Origin: Candidatus Peregrinibacteria bacterium RIFCSPLOWO2_01_FULL_48_20
GTDB taxonomy: Bacteria > Patescibacteriota > Gracilibacteria > UBA1369 > 2-02-FULL-48-14
Direction of reading: 5' to 3'
NCBI GenBank assembly: GCA_001787475.1
Contig: MFXB01000017.1
Coordinates: 1 to 10,580 of the forward strand
DNA: 10,580 bases
Below, in pieces: positions 5,929-10,580 of the stretch. The number at the start of each line of letters is the position of its first letter. The first letter of the stretch is position 1. Both the position numbers and the translations under genes were made by a program. The notes beneath the pieces are model-generated. The model made no database searches, was not told where the DNA came from, and saw nothing but the letters and a program-made list of their open reading frames with translations.

Positions 5929-8900
5929 GCTGTTTCTTCAAGCGTCCACTTCCGCACGGTGAAACGATTCTCCGGCAGCATTTCCAGTGCTTGGTTTAGA
6001 TTCTGCACGCGGTAATTAAGAGAATTCATGGAAGACAAAGCATCAATAATACGAGCCAAACCCATATAACGTTCAATGAGTCCAAAGATAGTTGCATCAT
6101 TTTCATATTCTTCAGGGGAAGCGGCGATGGCTCGAATATATAAATCAATGGCATTCATTTGTTGCAAAATGGCTCTCCAACGGTTGTTCTTATCACCCGC
6201 AAGAGCACACTCCAGTTCAAAGTCCATCGCATTCCTCGCAAATTCCAAAATTTCGCCGTCCATTTCTCTTGATTGAGATGCTTCCAGGCGACGATAAACT
6301 GAAAGCCCTCGAGCCTGAACGGCCAAAACACCATAACGACGCATCTCATTGCCTTCAGGTCTTTTTATAGATGAAAGAACTGTTTTTGCCTCTTCTTGGA
6401 GAGGCACTTCTTTATCAATTTCATCCAATAAATAACGTTCGACACGTCCTTGCATATGCAAGGCTCGAGCACTCATTTCGTGTGCAAAGTCACCGAGATT
6501 TTCCGGAATTTCCGACCGTCTTTGAAGAAGCTGTTTATACTCTTCAAGAAGTTGATCACGATGTCCATTAAATTGTGGAAGCTCTGAGAAACACACCACT
6601 TTTTGAAAAAAAGCGGAAAATGCCAAAGTCCACAAAAGCATCTGAGCCATGGGCAAACCTCTGGCATCAAAAGTGCGTACTTTATGAATCAAAGGCCGGT
6701 GTTGATTGGATAAATGTGCCGCCCACTCCATTCTTTTCTTGGCATCAGTATCAAGCTGCGAAGCAATAACAACACTAAAATCATCCGTGATGGGTTCATC
6801 GAAATTTGGACCTTTGCTCTCAAGAAGACGGAATCGTCTCCACTCAATTTCAAGTTTTTGTTCGTCATTAAGCGACATTGTATCCAATTGTTCGTAAATT
6901 TCTTGTACAACTTCCAAGAGTTCTCGATCGCGAGTATCCAAAAAAGTCCACGCCATATCCATGTAAAGCTGAATGTCCTTTTCACTCGGCTCCGCCGCAC
7001 CTCGAACCCACTGAACGTAATAGTGGTGGTAAAGCCGTCTGGCCGCCGTGTTCATTTTTCTATCCAAATAAAACGCTCCCAACTTTTCCACAAGCCGCGC
7101 CGTGTGCTCTCGGTAAGGTGAATTGGCGAAGGAAAGACTGAAAAGATGATGAAGTTCGGCCTCGGCGGTGCGCGCTCCACTTTCCGAAATTTCCGCCGGC
7201 AACTCACGCGTGTCCGATCGATAAATATTCTTCAAAAGAAACTGTGAAAGTCCCTCATCATTTTCCGGAACAAAAAGTTCTTCCGCAGAATTGCTGTGCT
7301 CGGAAAGAACGGAGTAACCCTCGACCTCCGAAAAGGCCAAGTAAGGTGAAAGCGCTTTCAAAGCTTCCTCAAAACTGGATCGATCCACCCCTTCCCCGGA
7401 AGTGGCAAAACCGTAAATTTGCCATAATTCCTCAACGTGGACGGGAACACGAACGTGAGCCAAGATTCCCAAAATTTGTCGGGCGAAAGGAGGGAGTTTA
7501 TCCGATCTCAATCGAGCCCCGAGTTCACCGGTCCCGGTACTTTTGATTTCACTGACTAAAAATTCCGTTCGTCCTCCAAACATTCGAAGAGCGGGGGCAA
7601 AAGCATGAATGAGATTTCGCGGCGTCAAAGTAAAATGTGCCATCTCTGGTTTAGCGCAAACTTCCTGTAAAGCGGCTTCCACAACGGCCGCGCTCAAACC
7701 GGGAAACTCTCGATTGGCCTCCAAAACTAAACCTGCCGCTTCTGCAAAGTTCAGTGGCGTTAATTCCAAAACACTGCCATCGGTAATTTGACCGGTATGA
7801 ATAAAACGGATACTCGTTCCGGGCAAAACTTGAGCAAGACGAGAAAGATAATCCTGTTCTTGATGGCTGAGCCCCTCTCTGTCCAAAATCAACAAACAGT
7901 CCTTCATCCATTGATCGGGACCCTGCAACAACTTTTGGAAAGCCTCAAAAACTTCTTCATCGGGAGAATTGGGACCAATCTCAAAAAGAGAAAGTTGCAT
8001 GAAAAACCCGCGGAGATGAGGCAAGTTTCCGTCCCCCACCCCAGGAAAATCAAAACTTTTTAGAGGCGATTCATTTCGTGCGTAACGAAGCAAAGCGGAA
8101 CGACCATAGCCCCTCCCCGACGCTTTCAAATGGACAACATTACCCGATTTTCCTCGAACAAAATCCGCCAATTGAGCGCACTTTGGCCCCACCCCAATCA
8201 AGGTTTGTCCTTCCAAGTCTCCGGGCGTATTCGCGGAAATTTTCAAATACTGAATGGGACCGCCTTTTTGACTGGGAAAAATGACCGTTTTACGCTCCAA
8301 ACGATTTCCGGCCGCCGTCAAAAAATCCCCACCAAAAAGGATGTCTCCATCCTTAAATCCCGGCGCATGAGACAAACGCGCTTCGCGCACAATAGCTTGG
8401 CTCGCACGGTCTCGTACCAAACAATCTTTGTAAGCCGTTTCCAACATGGCTTTCGCATAGTCCACTCCCACTTGAACGGTCAAACCGGACTCTTGCACGG
8501 CACCTGCGGCCAAAGTACAAAACTCTTCAATCAGATTTTTATTTTGAGATTCTTGCGGGTTTTTACGACTTAAAACATGCAAACTGGTGGCGTCTTGCTT
8601 AAGCACATAGAAATCTCGAAAACGCGGTTCGTGAAGCAAGACCAAGATTCGGCGTGCCACTTCCGCATATTTTTCAGGAGAATCTGCAAGATTTTCCAAA
8701 GACCCCATCCGAATCCCAATGGCCGTCACTCCCAAATCCGGTTGAGGCGCTTCCGCCAAACTGCTTAAAGAGCCTCGCGCGTGCAAAGCATGGACGAGCG
8801 CCAAGGGAATGCCTCGATAGTAGGGTTCACTCACACCGGGCTCCAAGGTTTTTTTATTCACAACGGACACATCAAAAGTTCCTTTGGCCGATTGCCGCCT

Positions 8901-9743
8901 TACAACGGTTTCCTCATCCATGAGCAAACATCCTTTCCCCGCGCCTTTTTGAAGCTTGAGTGCCTTGACCCAGCCTTGTCCCAAAACAGCCGTGTACCCT
9001 TGATCGGAACCTTGAGGACCTGTAAAAGTCCCGACCACCACCTCTCCCGCTTTTACCGCTTGTACGCCCGTGGCAAAAGTAAAATTTCCATCGGGATAAA
9101 GAGCGGAATCCAGCCCGTAACGACGCATTTCAGCCGAAGAAATGCCGGTCGAAACTTTAATTTCTTCAATGCGAGTGAGAAAAGCATGTAAACGCTCCGT
9201 GTCCATCCGGGGATCTGCGGTTTCCTCCAGAAAAAATGTGTACTGATCTCCGGCCGGCATTTGCAACATGGAGACGCCAAACTCTTTTCCCAAAGCAAAA
9301 AATACATCCTGCATATGACGATCCAAATTCTGTCTTAAGGTTTGAGAAACATGATTTTGAAAGGTGGAGTAACTGTTGAGATCCAAAACCACGACTGTAC
9401 CCGCCCCCAAAGGCCGCAGACTCTCAGATCCGTGCACATTGGCCAAAAGATTTTCAGCCGTAAGACTTCTGTCGTTTTTAAAACGTTGATCGGCAAGCGC
9501 AATGAAATGAGTGATATAAGGCTCGGCCCAAGGTGCTCCACTGAGAAGCCGCCAAAGTTCGGGAAAACCGATTTCATCCACGGCTCGATCAAAGGCCCGC
9601 ACACTGGGTGGCGTGAGAATATCCCCAACCTGTCCCGCTAAGGTTCCCTGAAGGTCAGTCACAGCGACAGACACAGCCGGATGACCTCGTCTTCGAGACG
9701 TCGGTATCCCTTCACGCGGTTTTAAAATTGCAGGCCCGGCCAT
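5925..9743 (-). CDS. Soluble-adenylyl-cyclase-like protein: tandem cyclase homology domains, P-loop NTPase, winged helix, TPR-like C-terminus
   Basis: 1272 aa, no signal or membrane segment. Cyclase homology domain 1 spans about 113-282: VVVLDLNSY with Asp121 and AGDQYTFF with Asp166 fit the two metal-binding Asp of class III cyclases, followed by GEVVVGTFTGPQG, GYTAVLG and WVKALKL. A weaker second cyclase-like domain covers about 336-480 (LKQDATSLHVL, VGVDYAKAM, IVREARLSHAPG). A STAND/AAA-type NTPase follows at about 505-740, with a degenerate Walker A SGRGYGRS (542-549, Arg for Lys) and Walker B LLILD (617-621). A winged-helix-like segment at about 753-815 precedes helical, TPR-like sequence to the end (about 860-1260). 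The domain order matches eukaryotic soluble adenylyl cyclase and its bacterial relatives. In domain 1 the transition-state Asn and Arg and the purine-binding Lys are replaced (Lys260, Lys263, Met162), so cAMP synthesis is doubtful. The role may be nucleotide sensing or scaffolding. The ATG at 9743 has a good promoter upstream. Confidence 0.72.
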   Translation of the reverse strand: MAGPAILKPREGIPTSRRRGHPAVSVAVTDLQGTLAGQVGDILTPPSVRAFDRAVDEIGFPELWRLLSGAPWAEPYITHFIALADQRFKNDRSLTAENLLANVHGSESLRPLGAGTVVVLDLNSYSTFQNHVSQTLRQNLDRHMQDVFFALGKEFGVSMLQMPAGDQYTFFLEETADPRMDTERLHAFLTRIEEIKVSTGISSAEMRRYGLDSALYPDGNFTFATGVQAVKAGEVVVGTFTGPQGSDQGYTAVLGQGWVKALKLQKGAGKGCLLMDEETVVRRQSAKGTFDVSVVNKKTLEPGVSEPYYRGIPLALVHALHARGSLSSLAEAPQPDLGVTAIGIRMGSLENLADSPEKYAEVARRILVLLHEPRFRDFYVLKQDATSLHVLSRKNPQESQNKNLIEEFCTLAAGAVQESGLTVQVGVDYAKAMLETAYKDCLVRDRASQAIVREARLSHAPGFKDGDILFGGDFLTAAGNRLERKTVIFPSQKGGPIQYLKISANTPGDLEGQTLIGVGPKCAQLADFVRGKSGNVVHLKASGRGYGRSALLRYARNESPLKSFDFPGVGDGNLPHLRGFFMQLSLFEIGPNSPDEEVFEAFQKLLQGPDQWMKDCLLILDREGLSHQEQDYLSRLAQVLPGTSIRFIHTGQITDGSVLELTPLNFAEAAGLVLEANREFPGLSAAVVEAALQEVCAKPEMAHFTLTPRNLIHAFAPALRMFGGRTEFLVSEIKSTGTGELGARLRSDKLPPFARQILGILAHVRVPVHVEELWQIYGFATSGEGVDRSSFEEALKALSPYLAFSEVEGYSVLSEHSNSAEELFVPENDEGLSQFLLKNIYRSDTRELPAEISESGARTAEAELHHLFSLSFANSPYREHTARLVEKLGAFYLDRKMNTAARRLYHHYYVQWVRGAAEPSEKDIQLYMDMAWTFLDTRDRELLEVVQEIYEQLDTMSLNDEQKLEIEWRRFRLLESKGPNFDEPITDDFSVVIASQLDTDAKKRMEWAAHLSNQHRPLIHKVRTFDARGLPMAQMLLWTLAFSAFFQKVVCFSELPQFNGHRDQLLEEYKQLLQRRSEIPENLGDFAHEMSARALHMQGRVERYLLDEIDKEVPLQEEAKTVLSSIKRPEGNEMRRYGVLAVQARGLSVYRRLEASQSREMDGEILEFARNAMDFELECALAGDKNNRWRAILQQMNAIDLYIRAIAASPEEYENDATIFGLIERYMGLARIIDALSSMNSLNYRVQNLNQALEMLPENRFTVRKWTLEETA

Positions 9744-9765
9744 CAGATAAACTTAAAGAAAACAC

Positions 9766-9794
9766 AGCATATCACAAGGCGGATTTTTTTTCAA
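9766..9794 (-). promoter_or_regulatory. Promoter for the cyclase-homology gene
   Basis: Reading the minus strand, TTGAAA (9794 down to 9789) and TATGCT (9771 down to 9766) are separated by exactly 17 bases. These match sigma-70-type -35 (5/6) and -10 (4/6) boxes. Transcription would begin near 9759, leaving about 16 bases before the ATG at 9743. The -35 box touches the palindrome at 9794-9807. Confidence 0.5.
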
Positions 9795-9807
9795 GGTTAA
9801 ATAACCT
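9794..9807. promoter_or_regulatory. Palindrome AGGTTA-AA-TAACCT, candidate operator
   Basis: A perfect 6+6 inverted repeat with a 2-base centre sits between the divergent promoters. It abuts the -35 box of the minus-strand gene and lies 8 bases upstream of the -35 box of hrcA. There is no T-run beside it in a direction that would make it a terminator. It does not match the CIRCE element (TTAGCACTC-N9-GAGTGCTAA) normally bound by HrcA. Which protein binds it, if any, is unknown. Confidence 0.4.
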
Positions 9808-9815
9808 GAAGATTC

Positions 9816-9844
9816 TTGCGTTTTACGGAGCAGCACGTTATAAA
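9816..9844 (+). promoter_or_regulatory. Promoter for hrcA
   Basis: TTGCGT (9816-9821) and TATAAA (9839-9844) are spaced by exactly 17 bases. With a usual 6-8 base gap to the start of transcription, the transcript would begin at about 9851-9853, at or just before the ATG of hrcA, giving an essentially leaderless message. Confidence 0.45.
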
Positions 9845-9848
9845 GGAA
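9842..9848 (+). promoter_or_regulatory. Shine-Dalgarno-like sequence before hrcA
   Basis: AAAGGAA (9842-9848) lies 4 bases before the ATG at 9853 and supports that start. It is the clearest ribosome site in the window. It overlaps the proposed -10 box, so it works only if transcription starts further upstream than that promoter predicts. Confidence 0.45.
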
Positions 9849-9852
9849 CCCT

Positions 9853-10580
9853 ATGCACATTCATGACGATAGAAAAAATCAAGTTTTGAATGCCATTATT
9901 GAGCATTTCATAAAAACGGCGGAACCGGTGGGCTCCAAAACCATCATTCTCACCTATAATTTTAAAGTGAGCCCGGCCACCGTCCGCAACGACATGGCCG
10001 CCTTGGAAGACGAAGGAATGATCATGCAGCCGCACACTTCGGCCGGCCGCGTTCCCACCGACAAAGGATATCGCTTTTATGTGGACGAGTTGGCCGACTA
10101 TGATGAAGCCAAAGTGTTGGCCCGAAAAACCATTCATTCCCTCCGAGAAAAAGCGCGAGCGGACTTGGCCCGCGAGCGCGTCCACGAAGCCGTGCAATTG
10201 CTCTCACAAGCCACGCCCAACATGGCTTTTGCAACCATTCCCGAAAACACACGCACCTTTTTTATGGGCTTTTCCAAAATGCTGCGCCAACCGGAATTTA
10301 TACATTCCCCGCTTCAAGCTTCTCAAGTCATGGAAGTGATTGAAGACAGCGATCACTTTTTAAAGGGCATTCAAAATCTCGAAACTTCCGAGGAGCCGCG
10401 CATTTTTATCGGGGAAGAAAATATTTTGCAAGGAATAGACAGCTGCTCCCTTATCGTTAGCCGCTACCATTATGACGGCTATGAAGGCGCCATTGGGATT
10501 CTCGGTCCCAAACGCATGCCCTACGCCTACAATTCCGCTATACTTCGTGAAGTCCGCGACCTCCTTGAAAACAATCAACT
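9853..10580 (+). CDS. hrcA: Heat-inducible transcription repressor HrcA, compact form (3' truncated by the window)
   Basis: 242 codons are present and the frame is open at the right edge. HrcA is a dimeric cytoplasmic repressor that binds CIRCE operators before groES-groEL and dnaK operons and is kept folded by GroEL. The N-terminal winged helix carries family blocks AEPVGSK (23-29), VSPATVRNDMA.LE (39-52), HTSAGRVPT (61-69) and KGYRFYVD (71-78). The C-terminal part has RQPEF (145-149), IGEENIL (186-192), CSLI and GAIGILGPKRMPY (212-224), which in family members lies close to the end. The protein should therefore stop soon after the window, at about 250-260 residues, versus about 340 usually. 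The missing part lies between ATIPENTRTF and KMLRQPEF, where the inserted dimerisation domain normally sits. The next genes, often grpE and dnaK, are not visible. Confidence 0.92.
   Translation, partial: MHIHDDRKNQVLNAIIEHFIKTAEPVGSKTIILTYNFKVSPATVRNDMAALEDEGMIMQPHTSAGRVPTDKGYRFYVDELADYDEAKVLARKTIHSLREKARADLARERVHEAVQLLSQATPNMAFATIPENTRTFFMGFSKMLRQPEFIHSPLQASQVMEVIEDSDHFLKGIQNLETSEEPRIFIGEENILQGIDSCSLIVSRYHYDGYEGAIGILGPKRMPYAYNSAILREVRDLLENNQ

Noticed and set aside
8130..9191. Plus-strand open frames of 147 and 136 aa (8130-8573, 8781-9191)
   Set aside because: Both are antisense to the continuous 1272-aa gene and show no start signal or recognisable motif.
9744..9852. CIRCE operator upstream of hrcA
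   Set aside because: No TTAGCACTC/GAGTGCTAA pair with a 9-base spacer is present; the only palindrome has a different sequence and a 2-base centre.
1..10580. Recoded UGA (Gracilibacteria/Absconditabacteria-type code)
   Set aside because: The genes translate end to end with the standard code, and TGA terminates the 74-aa gene.

Overview
The window carries seven recognisable coding regions on about 10.6 kb of mid-GC DNA. They are a truncated unknown gene end, a TsaC/YrdC-type tRNA-modification gene, a VanW-family exported protein, a coupled pair of unfamiliar genes (74 aa and 818 aa), glyceraldehyde-3-phosphate dehydrogenase, a 1272-aa cyclase-homology/NTPase/TPR-like protein on the minus strand, and the start of hrcA. 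The standard genetic code fits: TGA acts as a stop at 2411-2413 and no gene needs in-frame TGA. Most genes lack a clear Shine-Dalgarno sequence. A compact HrcA, a VanW protein and large unclassifiable helical-repeat proteins together suggest an uncultured bacterium of the Candidate Phyla Radiation, Peregrinibacteria-like. This placement is inference only and needs a phylogenetic test. There is no tRNA, rRNA, CRISPR array, transposase or phage gene.

Layout. 1-155 (+) is the end of an unknown gene. 179-745 (-) is tsaC, convergent with it. 746-835 is a divergent intergenic stretch with two short hairpins. 836-2155 (+) is the vanW-like gene. 2189-4862 (+) is a two-gene cassette starting at an extended -10 promoter, with the two frames overlapping at ATGGATGA. 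It is visibly more AT-rich than its flanks. 4924-5928 (+) is gap. 5925-9743 (-) is the cyclase-homology protein, whose stop codon overlaps the gap stop. 9744-9852 is a compact divergent regulatory region with a promoter for each side and a palindrome between the two -35 boxes. 9853-10580 (+) is hrcA, cut off by the window end only a little before its expected C-terminus. No stretch over 300 bases is gene-free; the longest gaps are 109 bp (9744-9852) and 90 bp (746-835).

How the genes relate. tsaC, gap and hrcA are housekeeping genes for translation fidelity, glycolysis and heat-shock repression. Between them lie two large cytoplasmic multidomain proteins that look like signalling or effector proteins. 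One is a helical-repeat protein ending in a CHAT/caspase-like domain with a visible His/Cys pair. The other resembles eukaryotic soluble adenylyl cyclase in domain order (cyclase domain, cyclase domain, P-loop NTPase, winged helix, TPR-like helices) but has lost several catalytic residues. These two proteins, and the shared control region between the second one and hrcA, are the most interesting parts. Base-composition figures quoted were counted by hand on sample 60-base lines, not computed over whole genes.
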